A stretch of 64,000 nucleotides of DNA from CBDFLS01 sp965249185 (lineage in GTDB: Bacteria > Chloroflexota > Dehalococcoidia > Lucifugimonadales > Australimonadaceae), in assembly GCA_965249185.1 (NCBI GenBank), contig CBDFLS010000002.1, positions 682,001 through 746,000 of the forward strand, read 5' to 3'. The notes beneath the pieces are model-generated. The model searched no databases. It had not been told where the DNA came from and saw only the letters and a list, made by a program, of their open reading frames with translations. A program made the translations under genes and the position numbers. This document shows, piece after piece, positions 14,998-25,019 of the stretch. Each line of letters begins with the position of its first letter. Positions within the stretch are counted from its first letter, which is position 1.

Positions 14998-16263
14998 ATG
15001 GAAGCAGCCCCTCTCCCCAAGCTGAACGTCCAGCCTCAGCGTATCGACGACGACATCGCGGCCCTGGCCGCCTTCACAGACCCTGAGCTTCCCTACACCC
15101 GCCGCGCCTTCTCGCCCCTCTATCACCAGTCCCGCCGATGGCTGGCGGAGCGCATGGCCGAGGCCGGCCTGGCGGTACGGGTGGACGCCGCCAGCAACCT
15201 CATCGGCCGTCTGCGGGGCGAGGACGACACGACGCCTCCGCTCATGATGGGCTCCCACACCGATACGGTGGAGGCCGGGGGCCGCTTCGACGGCATCGTG
15301 GGCGTCATCGGCGCGCTGGAGGTGGCCCGCTGCATCCGGGAGTCGGGCGCGGCCCTGCGCCACTCGCTGGAGGTGGTGGACTTCACCTGCGAAGAGCCCA
15401 CCCTGGTGGGCGTCACCCCCATGGGAAGCCGCCTGATGACCGGCGAGGTCACCCCGAAGATGGTGGCGGCGACCAGCACCCCCTCCGGCGAGCCGCTGCC
15501 GGACGCCATCAACGCCCTGGGTGGGGACGCCGCCCATCTGGAGCGCGCCCGCCGCCGGCCCGGAGAGCTGGCCGGCTACCTGGAGCTCCACATCGAGCAG
15601 GGGCGCGTCTTGGAGCGCGGGGAATACGCCGTCGGCGTCGTCACCGCGGTCGCGGGCCCCTGCCGTGGGCTCATCACCCTCACCGGTCAGGCGGACCACG
15701 CCGGTGCCACCCTCATGGGCGATCGCCGGGACGCCCTGGCCGGCGCCGCCGAGGCGGTCCTCGCCCTGGAACGGATCGCCAGCGACCCCGAGCTGGTCCA
15801 GGACACCGTGGGCACCGTCGGCTCGGTCCAGGTCCACCCGAACATGGTCAACGTCATCCCCGGCAGCGTGGAGCTCTGGGTGGACGTGCGCAGCATCCAC
15901 CAGCGCGACATCGACACGGCCAAGGAGCGGCTCGAGCGTGCGCTCAACGATATCGGCCAACGCAGGCGCCTTGAGGTGTCCCTGGAGTGGCTGCACACGG
16001 AGAACCCCGTTACCGTCCCCCAGGAGATGCACGCGGTGGTGGCCGAGGCCTGCCATGACCTGGGCATCCCCTCCATCTCCCTGCCCAGCCGCGCCTCCCA
16101 CGACGCCGCTCGGCTGGCCGCCATCGTGCCTGTCGGCATGGTCTTCGTGCCCTGCAAGGACGGCAGAAGCCACACGCCCGACGAGTGGATCGACCTGGAG
16201 CAGATCGTCCAGGGGGTACGGGTCCTGGGTCAGGCGCTGCTGAAACTGGACCGGCGGGTCTGA
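14998..16263 (+). CDS. M20-family amidohydrolase (N-carbamoyl-amino-acid hydrolase/allantoate amidohydrolase type)
   Basis: 421 residues. Dimetal site residues are visible: H87-x-D89 in 'GSHTDTVEAGGRFDG', D99 bridging, E132-E133 in 'FTCEEP', a later 'ELHIEQGRVLE', and the C-terminal 'SRASHDA'. Enzymes of this subgroup hydrolyse N-carbamoyl-beta-alanine, N-carbamoyl amino acids or allantoate in pyrimidine or purine breakdown; sequence alone does not separate them. A metallopeptidase-like M19 gene follows on the same strand 183 bases later. Confidence 0.88.
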   Translation: MEAAPLPKLNVQPQRIDDDIAALAAFTDPELPYTRRAFSPLYHQSRRWLAERMAEAGLAVRVDAASNLIGRLRGEDDTTPPLMMGSHTDTVEAGGRFDGIVGVIGALEVARCIRESGAALRHSLEVVDFTCEEPTLVGVTPMGSRLMTGEVTPKMVAATSTPSGEPLPDAINALGGDAAHLERARRRPGELAGYLELHIEQGRVLERGEYAVGVVTAVAGPCRGLITLTGQADHAGATLMGDRRDALAGAAEAVLALERIASDPELVQDTVGTVGSVQVHPNMVNVIPGSVELWVDVRSIHQRDIDTAKERLERALNDIGQRRRLEVSLEWLHTENPVTVPQEMHAVVAEACHDLGIPSISLPSRASHDAARLAAIVPVGMVFVPCKDGRSHTPDEWIDLEQIVQGVRVLGQALLKLDRRV

Positions 16264-16446
16264 GGCAGCCCCGGAGCGACGAGCCCCGGTGACCGGGAAC
16301 GGCGCGTCCGCCGAGCCCCTGCGCAGCTTCGAAGTGGTGTAGACTACGCCCCGCCCCGCGTCCGCCCTGGGTACGCGGCGCGCTGGCGTCCAGCTCGGAC
16401 CGCACCAGCAGCCCATCTTGAACCTCCCCAACAGAAGGAGAGCGCC

Positions 16447-17634
16447 ATGGCGCTGAGGACGGCACCTACCCTCTCACCCGAAGAGGCCAGACAGCTCCAC
16501 TACGATGCGCTGGTGATAGACAGCCAGCAGCCCGGCGTCACCAGCGGCCTCCTCTTCACGGAGCCGATGAGGGCGGCGCTCCACGAGTACGCCAAGCAGG
16601 GCATGAGCAGGGGAGAGGCCCGCCTCCACCTGGAGGAGCTGGTGGCCCAGGAGCTGCGCTCATCTCCCGAGGCACGGCAGGCCTATCTGGATATCTGGAA
16701 CAGGTCGGGCGTCACCGTCTCCTGCGGCACCTACTCCTCCGTGGAGCGGCCCAGCCAGGCATACGAGCGGGCCCTCAAGGGGATCGCCCAGGCCCAGAGC
16801 ATCGTCGACTCCCTGGATGGCGAGCTGCTCCTGGTCCGCAAGGCCGCCGACATCGAGCGAGCCCACAGGGACGGAAAGCGCGGCCTCATCCTCGATTTCC
16901 AGAACGCCACCCCCTTCGGCGACAGCCTCGACCGTATCAACCAGTTCGAGCATCTCGGCGTGCGGATGGTCCAGCTCACCTACAATCTGCGGAACCTGGT
17001 GGGGGACGGCTGCACCGAGGCCCACCAGGGCGGCCTCAGCTACTTCGGGCGAGAGGTGGTGCGCCGCCTCAACGACATGCGCATGCTGGTGGACGTGAGC
17101 CACTGCAGCGAGCAGGTCGGCTGGGACGCGCTGGAGGTCTCCTCAGCCCCCGTCATCATCAGCCACGCCAGCAGCGCCGCGCTCTGCCGCCACGACCGCG
17201 CCAAGAGCGACGAGCTGGCCGCGGCCGTGGCCAAACGGGGCGGGTACTTTGGAGTGGTGATACTGGCCGGCTTCATCCAGGAGTCCACCCAAGCCACCCT
17301 GGACGATTTCGTCCGCCACATTGAGCACCTGGTGAACGTGGCCGGCATAGACCACGTGGGCATCGGCTCCGATAAGACGGGGCCGGGTCCGGGCACCGAG
17401 TCCCTGATCGAGTTCCCCAGCGACATGCCCCTGCGCAGCCCCGGCGCCTTCGACTGGCGAGGGTTCAGACCGGAGCACCGGCTGGGGCCCGAGTACAGTC
17501 TGAAAAACTACCAGAACTTCGGCGACTGGCCCCAGATCACCGCCCACCTGGCGCGGGCGGGCTTCAACGAGGAGGAGCTGCGCAGGCTGCTGGGGCTCAA
17601 CTACCTGCGGGTCTTCCGAGACGTGGTCGGCTGA
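16447..17634 (+). CDS. M19 (membrane dipeptidase)-like protein with altered metal site
   Basis: 395 residues; AGAAGGAGA upstream of the ATG. The C-terminal half is typical of M19 ('DVSHCSEQVGWDAL', 'VIISHASSAALCRHDRAKSD', 'HVGIGSDKTGPGP', 'LLGLNYLRVF'). The family's N-terminal zinc motif (DGHND) is replaced by 'DSQQP' near residue 25, and the bridging Glu position reads 'DFQNATP'. Two His ligands remain. It may bind a single metal or act on a different substrate; calling it a dipeptidase is therefore provisional. No signal peptide is seen. Confidence 0.78.
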   Translation: MALRTAPTLSPEEARQLHYDALVIDSQQPGVTSGLLFTEPMRAALHEYAKQGMSRGEARLHLEELVAQELRSSPEARQAYLDIWNRSGVTVSCGTYSSVERPSQAYERALKGIAQAQSIVDSLDGELLLVRKAADIERAHRDGKRGLILDFQNATPFGDSLDRINQFEHLGVRMVQLTYNLRNLVGDGCTEAHQGGLSYFGREVVRRLNDMRMLVDVSHCSEQVGWDALEVSSAPVIISHASSAALCRHDRAKSDELAAAVAKRGGYFGVVILAGFIQESTQATLDDFVRHIEHLVNVAGIDHVGIGSDKTGPGPGTESLIEFPSDMPLRSPGAFDWRGFRPEHRLGPEYSLKNYQNFGDWPQITAHLARAGFNEEELRRLLGLNYLRVFRDVVG

Positions 17635-17723
17635 CCACCCCGGCCTCCTCGGCGCACCGGCCCGCCGGGCCGCGGCCTCCGTCCCCCAGCGAGCCACTAC
17701 TCCGCCATTCAGGCGCCGCCAGC

Positions 17724-17752
17724 TTGTAGCGCTGCTCGCCGCTGGGTACAAT
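17724..17752 (+). promoter_or_regulatory. promoter of the AAA ATPase gene
   Basis: TTGTAG (17724-17729), exactly 17-base spacer, TACAAT (17747-17752), 80 bases before the ATG. Confidence 0.55.
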
Positions 17753-17831
17753 GGAACAGCCCACACCCGCGGAGTCCCTTCAGAGGGAGGGCCCTCGGGC
17801 CTGACGGCTCCATCCAGAGCAGGCACCCGCC

Positions 17832-19238
17832 ATGGCACAGCCTAAAAAGCGGCCGACGAACATCGGCGAGCTCAGAAAGAGCGGCTACCAAGTACTCCCC
17901 GTCCGCGAGGAGCTGCGCCGCAACCTCATCCGCAAGCTCGAGCGCAACGAAGTCCTCTTTCCGGGCATCGTCGGCTACGAAGAGACGGTCATCCCCCAGC
18001 TAGAGAACGCCATCCTGTCCGGCCAGGACATGATCCTGCTGGGAGAGCGGGGCCAGGCCAAGTCCCGTCTCATTCGCGCCCTGGTCGAGCTGCTGGATGC
18101 CGAGGTCCCCATCGTCGCCGGCAGCGAGATCAACGACGATCCCTACGCCCCCATCTCCCGCTACGGAAAGGATGCGGTGGAGGCAGGCGGAGACGCCACC
18201 GAGATCGAGTGGGCGTCCCGCCACCAGCGGTACGCGGAGAAGCTGGCCACGCCCGACATCTCCATCGCCGACCTCATCGGCGAGATCGACCCTATCCGCG
18301 TGGCGGAGGGCCGCTACCTCTCCGACGAGATGGCCATTAACTACGGCCTCATCCCCCGCGCCAACCGTGGCATCTTCGCCATCAACGAGCTGCCCGACCT
18401 CTCAGAGCGGGTCCAGGTGGGCCTCTTCAATCTCATGGAGGAGCGGGACGTCCAGATCAAGGGCTACCGCGTCAGGCTCCCCCTGGACGTGCTGGTGGTG
18501 GCCAGCGCCAACCCCGAGGACTACACCAACCGGGGCCGCATCATCACGCCCCTGAAGGACCGCTACGGCGCCCAGGTCCGCACCCACTACCCACGGCTGC
18601 TCGAGCAGGAGATCGAGATCATGGAGTCCGAGCGCTCCCTCTACGCCGAGGCCGAGCAGCGCGTCTTCACTCCCCCCTACATGCGGGAGATCGTGGCCGA
18701 GTTCACTCGCCTGGCACGCCGCAGCCAGGAGGTGAACCAGCGCTCCGGCGTCAGCGTCCGCATCTCCATCGCCAACTACGAGACGGTGGTGGCCAACGCC
18801 CTGCGCCGCGCCATCCGCCTCGGCGAGACCCACGCCGCTCCCCGCATCAGCGACCTCCCAGCCATCGTCGCGTCCACCACCGGCAAGCTGGAGCTGGAGA
18901 GCGTCGAGGACGGCCGCGAGCCCCGTCTCATCGAGGAGATGACCAAACGCGCCGTGCTCACGGTCTTCGACCGCCACTTCAACCCACGGGAGTTCGACGC
19001 CCTGGTCCAGCACTTCGACGAGGGGTCGTCGCTGGAGACGGGCGCCGACATCCCCTCCCGCGACTACCTCCACTACGTGACCGAGTTCGCGGGGTTCTCC
19101 GAGGCGCTGCGACGGCTTCAGGTGGGCGAGGAGGAGAGCGCCATCGCCTCGGGCATCGAGTTTGTTCTGGAGGGGTTGCACCTCAACCGGCGGTTGAACC
19201 GCGACCGCATCGAGGGAAGATACCGATACCGTAGCTAG
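17832..19238 (+). CDS. MoxR/Mg-chelatase-like AAA+ ATPase
   Basis: 468 residues. Walker A 'GERGQAKS' (71-78), Walker B-type 'GIFAINELPDL' (about 180-190, with Asn-Glu at the end), and 'VVASANPEDYTNRGRIITPLKDRYGAQV' split as the sensor 1 and arginine-finger region. These are features of the ChlI/MoxR group, chaperone-like ATPases that usually partner a von Willebrand A-domain protein. No such partner lies nearby. Strong candidate promoter upstream; trxB follows 100 bases later. Confidence 0.85.
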   Translation: MAQPKKRPTNIGELRKSGYQVLPVREELRRNLIRKLERNEVLFPGIVGYEETVIPQLENAILSGQDMILLGERGQAKSRLIRALVELLDAEVPIVAGSEINDDPYAPISRYGKDAVEAGGDATEIEWASRHQRYAEKLATPDISIADLIGEIDPIRVAEGRYLSDEMAINYGLIPRANRGIFAINELPDLSERVQVGLFNLMEERDVQIKGYRVRLPLDVLVVASANPEDYTNRGRIITPLKDRYGAQVRTHYPRLLEQEIEIMESERSLYAEAEQRVFTPPYMREIVAEFTRLARRSQEVNQRSGVSVRISIANYETVVANALRRAIRLGETHAAPRISDLPAIVASTTGKLELESVEDGREPRLIEEMTKRAVLTVFDRHFNPREFDALVQHFDEGSSLETGADIPSRDYLHYVTEFAGFSEALRRLQVGEEESAIASGIEFVLEGLHLNRRLNRDRIEGRYRYRS

Positions 19239-19338
19239 AACGGGCCGTATCTCACCGCGCGCGGGCGCATCTAACACAAAGGGAGACCGGCGCCGGGCTC
19301 GGAAAAGTCCCGGCGGCACCAGGAGGCGTAGAAAGCAT

Positions 19339-20316
19339 ATGACCACAGACACCGTCCACGAAGTCATCATCATCGGGTCGGGACCCGCGGGCGACACCGC
19401 GGCCCTCTACACCGCGCGCGCCGAACTGAAACCCCTCGTCGTCGAAGGGTTCCCGCCCGGCGGCCAGCTCACCATCACCACCGACGTCGAGAACTACCCC
19501 GGCTTCCCTGACGGCGTTCAGGGGCCGGAGATGATGGAGATGTTTAGGAAGCAGGCGGAGCGGTTCGGAGCTAAGTACATCCGGGGATTGGTCACCCAGG
19601 CCGACCTCTCCCAGCGCCCCTTCAAGCTCACCGTGGACGATGAGGACGTCTACTACGCCAATTCGGTGATCATCGCCTCCGGCGCCTCCGCCAAGCTCCT
19701 CGGGCTCGAGTCGGAGTCCAAGCTCATGGGCTTCGGCGTCTCCGCCTGTGCCACCTGCGATGGCTTCTTCTTCAAGGACAAGGAGCTGATCGTGGTGGGA
19801 GGCGGCGACACGGCCGTGGAGGAGGCAACCTACCTCACCAAGTTCGCCACCGTAGTCCACGTGGTGCACCGCCGCGACTACCTCCGCGCCTCCAAGATCA
19901 TGCAGGACCGCGCCCTCAACCACCCGAAGATCGATTTCATCTGGAACACCGTTGTGGAGGATATCCTGGGGGTCGAGGAGGGTTCGGTGAACGGCGTGAA
20001 GCTGCGGAATGTCGAGACGGACGAGGTGACCGAGCGTCCCATCGACGGGGTGTTCATCGCCATCGGCCACAAGCCCAACACCGACCTCTTCGTGGGCCAG
20101 CTCGAGACGAACGAGAACGGGTACCTCGTTACCCACGACGGCACCAAGACCGCCATTCCAGGCGTGTTCGCCTGCGGCGACGCCCAGGACTGGGTGTACC
20201 GCCAGGCGGTGACCGCCGCGGGCACGGGGTGCATGGCCGCCATCGACGCCGAGCGCTACCTGGCGGAAGCGGAGGCCCAGCAGTACCAGGCCGCCAAGAC
20301 CGCCAGCAGCGGGTAG
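19339..20316 (+). CDS. trxB: thioredoxin reductase
   Basis: 325 residues. FAD motif 'IIIGSGPAGDTAALYTARA' (10-28), the redox-active C137-A-T-C140 in 'SACATCDGFFFK', the NADPH motif 'VVGGGDTAVEEA', and C-terminal 'GVFACGDAQD'. It passes electrons from NADPH to thioredoxin-like proteins, possibly including the SelW-like selenoprotein. AGGAGG lies 12 bases before the ATG. The residue after GPAG is Asp rather than the common Tyr. Confidence 0.95.
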   Translation: MTTDTVHEVIIIGSGPAGDTAALYTARAELKPLVVEGFPPGGQLTITTDVENYPGFPDGVQGPEMMEMFRKQAERFGAKYIRGLVTQADLSQRPFKLTVDDEDVYYANSVIIASGASAKLLGLESESKLMGFGVSACATCDGFFFKDKELIVVGGGDTAVEEATYLTKFATVVHVVHRRDYLRASKIMQDRALNHPKIDFIWNTVVEDILGVEEGSVNGVKLRNVETDEVTERPIDGVFIAIGHKPNTDLFVGQLETNENGYLVTHDGTKTAIPGVFACGDAQDWVYRQAVTAAGTGCMAAIDAERYLAEAEAQQYQAAKTASSG

Positions 20317-20347
20317 CCACCGCAGCGTTGCCGTGAGGGGAGCCGCC

Positions 20348-21364
20348 ATGCCCGTCGGATGGGCCGTCGTCAGCACCGGAAGGCACCCGGACCAGAAGAT
20401 GGCGCCCGCCATCAGCGCCGCCGAGGACACGGAGCTGGCGGCGGTGGTGAGCCGGGACCTGGGCCGAGCCCGTGACTTCGCCCAGCGTCACCAGGCCAAG
20501 ACCGCCTACGACGACTTCGACGCCATGCTGCGCGACCCGGCGGTCCAGGTGGTCTACCTGGCCTCTCCCAACGCGCTCCACGCCGGCCAGACGGTGAAGG
20601 CCGCCGAGGCGGGCAAGCACGTGCTCTGCGAGAAGCCCATGGCCATCACGCTGGACGAGTGCCGGCGAATGGTCGACGCCTGCCAGAGGCATAACGTGCG
20701 CCTTGGCGTGGGCTTCCACCTGCGCCATCACCCCGGCCACCAGCGGCTGCGCGACGTGGTCCGGAGCGGGGCGCTCGGCACCCCTGCCTTGGCCCAGGCC
20801 CAGTGGGGCAGCGGCGCCCGGGGCCTGGCGGCGCCCCAGCCGCGCCCTCCCCTGCAACAGTGGTGGGAGGACCCGTCCCTGGTGGGCGCCGGCGCCTTCA
20901 TGGGCACCGGAGTCCACTGCGTGGACCTGCTGCGCTACGTCCTGGGCGAAGAGGTGGTGGAGGTGGCCGCCCTCACCGACGACCAGCCCTTGGAGCACCT
21001 GGCCACGGTGCTGCTCCGTTTCCAGAGCGGCGCCCTCGGCATGGTCACCTCCAGCAGACGCCTGCCCGACTCCCGCAACGATGTGGTGGTCTACGGCAGC
21101 CACGGCAGCGGCGGCGTCTACGGCAGCCTGCTCGTCAACCTCCAGGGCGAGCTGGCGGTTACCTCCGAGACCGTGGAGCTCCAGGAGCGCTACGAGCCGC
21201 CCGACCCGGTGCGGATGTACGTGGCGCAGGTGGAGGCGTTCAACCACGCGGTGGCCGAAGGCGCCGACCCGGTGGCGTCGGGGTGGGACGGTCTCAAGAC
21301 CGCCGAGGTCACCATCGCCATGGTGGAGTCGGCCACGAGCGGCCGGCGCGTAACCCTGGGCTAG
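20348..21364 (+). CDS. Gfo/Idh/MocA family oxidoreductase
   Basis: 338 residues from ATG 20348 (GAGGGGAG upstream); GTG 20333 is in frame but less likely. N-terminal Rossmann domain ('GWAVVSTGRHPDQKMAPAI', 'VYLASPNALHAGQTVKAAEAG'), then the family hallmark 'GKHVLCEKPMA' with EKP, and 'FHLRHHPGHQRLRDVV'. The glycine motif is atypical (STGRH rather than GxGxxG). Members oxidise or reduce sugars and related alcohols with NAD(P). Substrate unknown. It ends at a strong hairpin. Confidence 0.88.
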   Translation: MPVGWAVVSTGRHPDQKMAPAISAAEDTELAAVVSRDLGRARDFAQRHQAKTAYDDFDAMLRDPAVQVVYLASPNALHAGQTVKAAEAGKHVLCEKPMAITLDECRRMVDACQRHNVRLGVGFHLRHHPGHQRLRDVVRSGALGTPALAQAQWGSGARGLAAPQPRPPLQQWWEDPSLVGAGAFMGTGVHCVDLLRYVLGEEVVEVAALTDDQPLEHLATVLLRFQSGALGMVTSSRRLPDSRNDVVVYGSHGSGGVYGSLLVNLQGELAVTSETVELQERYEPPDPVRMYVAQVEAFNHAVAEGADPVASGWDGLKTAEVTIAMVESATSGRRVTLG

Positions 21365-21388
21365 AGCTAGCCGCAAGCAGCCTACATA

Positions 21389-21423
21389 AAGAAGAGGTGG
21401 CGCTTGAAGCGCCACCTCTTCTT
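21389..21423. terminator. 15-bp perfect hairpin, bidirectional terminator
   Basis: AAGAAGAGGTGGCGC and its exact complement enclose a 5-base loop (TTGAA). T-rich arms face both ways between two convergent genes, so it should stop transcription from both sides. Confidence 0.85.
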
Positions 21424-21444
21424 CTTTGCTCTCAGAACGTCGTA

Positions 21445-21795
21445 TTAGTGGCTGGAGCCGCAGCCGCACGAGGTGTTGCCACAAGCGCAACCGCCACCGC
21501 CGCCGGAGGGCGCGATGTTGGGGTTGTTGATGACGAACCCGCTCCGCATCAACCCCTCCATGTAGTCGATCTCCGCCCCGTCGAGCAGCGGCGCGCTCTC
21601 CGCGTCCACCAGCACCCGCACGCCGTTCTCGTGGAGCACCAGGTCGTCCTCCTGGGCCTTCTCCTCGAGGGCGAGCATGTACTGAGCGCCGTTGCCGTTG
21701 GGCACCACAATCACCCGCAGCGCTCCCTCGGGCTGACCCTCCTCTTGGAGGACCGCCTTGAGCTTCTCGGCCGCCTCTGGCGTCACGGTTATCAT
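21445..21795 (-). CDS. A-type iron-sulfur cluster protein (HesB/IscA/ErpA-like)
   Basis: 116 residues. The fold pattern of A-type carriers is present ('MITVTPEAAEKLKAVLQEEG', 'VLVDAESAPLLDGAEIDYMEGL', 'GFVINNPN'). The first of the three conserved Cys is missing: the 'GGCSG' position reads 'PNGNGAQ'. The tail is unusually Cys-rich, with C103, C105, C110 and C112 after a poly-Gly run ('GGGGGCACGNTSCGCGSSH'). It may hold a cluster with the tail alone or serve a different metal role. Confidence 0.85.
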   Translation of the reverse strand: MITVTPEAAEKLKAVLQEEGQPEGALRVIVVPNGNGAQYMLALEEKAQEDDLVLHENGVRVLVDAESAPLLDGAEIDYMEGLMRSGFVINNPNIAPSGGGGGCACGNTSCGCGSSH

Positions 21796-21887
21796 GAATG
21801 CTCCTTGCGAGCGTAATCGTCGAGTGTGTCCTCAGACTATCACGCGCTCAGCTAGGGTGTCAATGTGGGCGGCTGGCGTGTTCGCCC

Positions 21888-22610
<723 letters not shown>

Positions 22611-22617
22611 AACGTCG

Positions 22618-24846
22618 TCAGCCTTTCGCCGTTAAAGCCCGATACACCTTCTCAGCCGTAATGGGAAGGTCTCGAATTCGCACCCCTACCGCGTTCTCGA
22701 TGGCGTTAGCGATAGCCGCCGCCACCGGCACTATGGGGTTCTCTCCGATTCCCTTTATCGCGTAAGGCCCCACTCCACTGTCCGATTCCACCAGGACCGT
22801 CCGCAGCTCCGGAATGTCCTGCATGTTGGGGAATTTGTAGTCGCCAAACGTGAGAGCGGTGACGTTGCCGTCTTCGACCGGCAGGTCCTCCATCAATGCG
22901 TAGCCGATGCCCTGAACCACCCCTCCGTTGATCTGGCCCTGGTGACCGAGTGGGTTGATCACCTGTCCGACGTCGTGAGCCGTGGTGAACCGCAGCAGCT
23001 TCACCTGCCCGGTCTCGATATCCACGGAGACCTCCGCCACTTGGGCGGTGAAGCCGGTAACCGGCGAGGGCGTCTTGTCGTCACAGGTGGTCCGCACAGT
23101 GACGGAATGGCCGATTCGCGCCAAGAGCTCGGTCCACGGATATCGCTCCCCTGTGTCTGTGCGCACGAGACTATCCCCATGCACCTCCATTAGCTCCTGG
23201 GGCCAGCCCATGGACTCGGAGGCCAAGCGCCCCAGCTCTCGCCGCACCTCGTGGGCCGCCTGGTGAGCCGCCACGCTCCCTATCCGGGCCACGCGACTGG
23301 CGGCCATGCCCATGTCGAAATCGACCGCATCCGTATTCCAGACCCGCACCTCGACCCTGCCGGGCGGCAGGCCAAGCTCTTCCGAGACGGTCTGCTGGAG
23401 CAGCGTGTAGGTGCCGGCTCCCTGGTCAAGGACCGGTGTGCTCACGACCACCGAGCCATCCGCATGAAGGGTGACCGCGACGTGGGTTTTCCCCCAGCCG
23501 GGCTCATGGTCGCCAATGGCGATGCCCCTTCCAACATGAAGCGGCCGGGAGGCGTGATAGTCCGCGGCGGCGGCGGCGGACTCCAGGACCTCCTTCGCAC
23601 GGAAGTCCTGGAACCGTCGTTCCGAGGCCGTCAGCTCCCCTGTTCCGGCCACATTCTTCAGGCGTAATTCCAAGGGGTCGGCTCCCAGCCGCATCGCGAT
23701 GGCGTCCATCTGGGATTCCATGGCGAACACGGCCTGGGCCTCACCGGGCCCCCGCATGTTTCCACCCGGCACGTTGTTGGTGTAGACCTGGATGCACTCG
23801 GAGTGCGTGTTGGGTATCCGATAGGCGCCGCCCGCGTGGTACACGCTCGGCAAGTACACCAGGGGGTTGAACCCTCCGTACGCCCCAGTGTTGAAGATAT
23901 ACCGGGCCTCATGGGCTATCAGGGTCCCATCCCGGTTCACGCCTGTCTTCAACGTCATCGTGGAGGCGTGACGAGGGCAGCCGGCGGAGAACTCCTCCAC
24001 ATAGTCCATGATCATCTTTACCGGCCTCCCCGAGCGGAGCGCCAGGAAGTAGCACAGCGGCACATCCATGGGTGACCCCTTACCCCCAAAATCGCCGCCT
24101 ATGGGGACCGGGTTCACCACGATGCGCTCCTCGGCAATACCGGCGGCGGCCGCCAGCTCCCGCCGCAAAATATACGGGTCTTTGTTCGGAGCCCATACCT
24201 GCACCCTGTCCTGCTCGTCGATGTGGACCACGCACGAGTGGGGTTCCAGGTACCCGTGGTGCACTCGCTGCGTTGAGTACGTGTTTTCCACCAAAAGGTC
24301 GGCCTGTTCAAATCCCGCCGTGGTATCCCCATGCCCCCAGCTCCTCCGGACCAACACGTTGGACTGCCCCTCCAGCCGCTCCGGCAAGCCGGCGTAGGTG
24401 TCCACGTGCGGATGAATGAGAGGAGCCTCATCGCGCATCGCATCCATGGGGTCGAACACCGCCGGAAGCTCTTCGTAGTCCACCTCGATCAGATGGAGGC
24501 CTCGCCGGGCGGTCTCCTCGTCGGTGGCGGCAACCGCGGCCACCCGCTCTCCCACGAAGCGGACCTCGTGCTCGGCCAGCACCGGCACGTCGCGCAGACG
24601 CCACCCGTAGAGGACGCCGGACACGTCGGCGCCCGTGAGCACCAGGTGCACACCCGGCAGCTTTTCGGCCTCGGCAACGTCGATAGCAGTTATCTTGGCG
24701 TGGGGAAACGGAGTTCGCAGCGCTTTGGCCCAGAGCATCCCCGGCAGCGAGATGTCCGCCGTATATATCGCCCCTCCGGTGACCATCGCCCTGCCATCGG
24801 GCCTGGGCACCGGCTGGCCGATAACCTGGTATTGTCGCTTGCCCAT
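22618..24846 (-). CDS. xanthine dehydrogenase-family molybdenum-binding subunit
   Basis: 742 residues from ATG 24846 (AGAGGAG upstream); the frame is open to 24969. N-terminal a/b hammerhead domain begins 'IGQPVPRPDGRAMVTGGAIY'. Molybdopterin-binding stretches: 'VPIGGDFGGKG', 'NNVPGGNMRGPGEAQAVFAM', 'LDQGAGTYTLLQQ', and the catalytic-Glu region 'YAIKGIGENPIVPVA' near the C-terminus. These enzymes hydroxylate purines, aldehydes or aromatic acyl-CoAs. The FAD and 2Fe-2S subunits that normally accompany it are not in the neighbourhood. Confidence 0.92.
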   Translation of the reverse strand: MGKRQYQVIGQPVPRPDGRAMVTGGAIYTADISLPGMLWAKALRTPFPHAKITAIDVAEAEKLPGVHLVLTGADVSGVLYGWRLRDVPVLAEHEVRFVGERVAAVAATDEETARRGLHLIEVDYEELPAVFDPMDAMRDEAPLIHPHVDTYAGLPERLEGQSNVLVRRSWGHGDTTAGFEQADLLVENTYSTQRVHHGYLEPHSCVVHIDEQDRVQVWAPNKDPYILRRELAAAAGIAEERIVVNPVPIGGDFGGKGSPMDVPLCYFLALRSGRPVKMIMDYVEEFSAGCPRHASTMTLKTGVNRDGTLIAHEARYIFNTGAYGGFNPLVYLPSVYHAGGAYRIPNTHSECIQVYTNNVPGGNMRGPGEAQAVFAMESQMDAIAMRLGADPLELRLKNVAGTGELTASERRFQDFRAKEVLESAAAAADYHASRPLHVGRGIAIGDHEPGWGKTHVAVTLHADGSVVVSTPVLDQGAGTYTLLQQTVSEELGLPPGRVEVRVWNTDAVDFDMGMAASRVARIGSVAAHQAAHEVRRELGRLASESMGWPQELMEVHGDSLVRTDTGERYPWTELLARIGHSVTVRTTCDDKTPSPVTGFTAQVAEVSVDIETGQVKLLRFTTAHDVGQVINPLGHQGQINGGVVQGIGYALMEDLPVEDGNVTALTFGDYKFPNMQDIPELRTVLVESDSGVGPYAIKGIGENPIVPVAAAIANAIENAVGVRIRDLPITAEKVYRALTAKG

Positions 24847-24983
24847 CGCTCCTCTATTCGTCAATTGCCGGAGTTCGCGGGAGTCCATCCGGAACACTGG
24901 CCGGGACACCGGCGTGGCCATCATACTCGCAGAGCTCTTCAGCCGTAGTCCAACACCGTGGGGCACCATCCGAGGCTTCGCAC

Positions 24984-25013
24984 TGGACAGGCGCCACGCT
25001 CGCTGGCGATAAT
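24984..25013 (+). promoter_or_regulatory. thiL promoter implying a leaderless mRNA
   Basis: TGGACA (24984-24989), 18-base spacer, GATAAT (25008-25013). The A of the thiL ATG is 7 bases past the -10 box, where transcription would begin, and there is no Shine-Dalgarno sequence. Confidence 0.5.
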
Positions 25014-25019
25014 GGCTTC

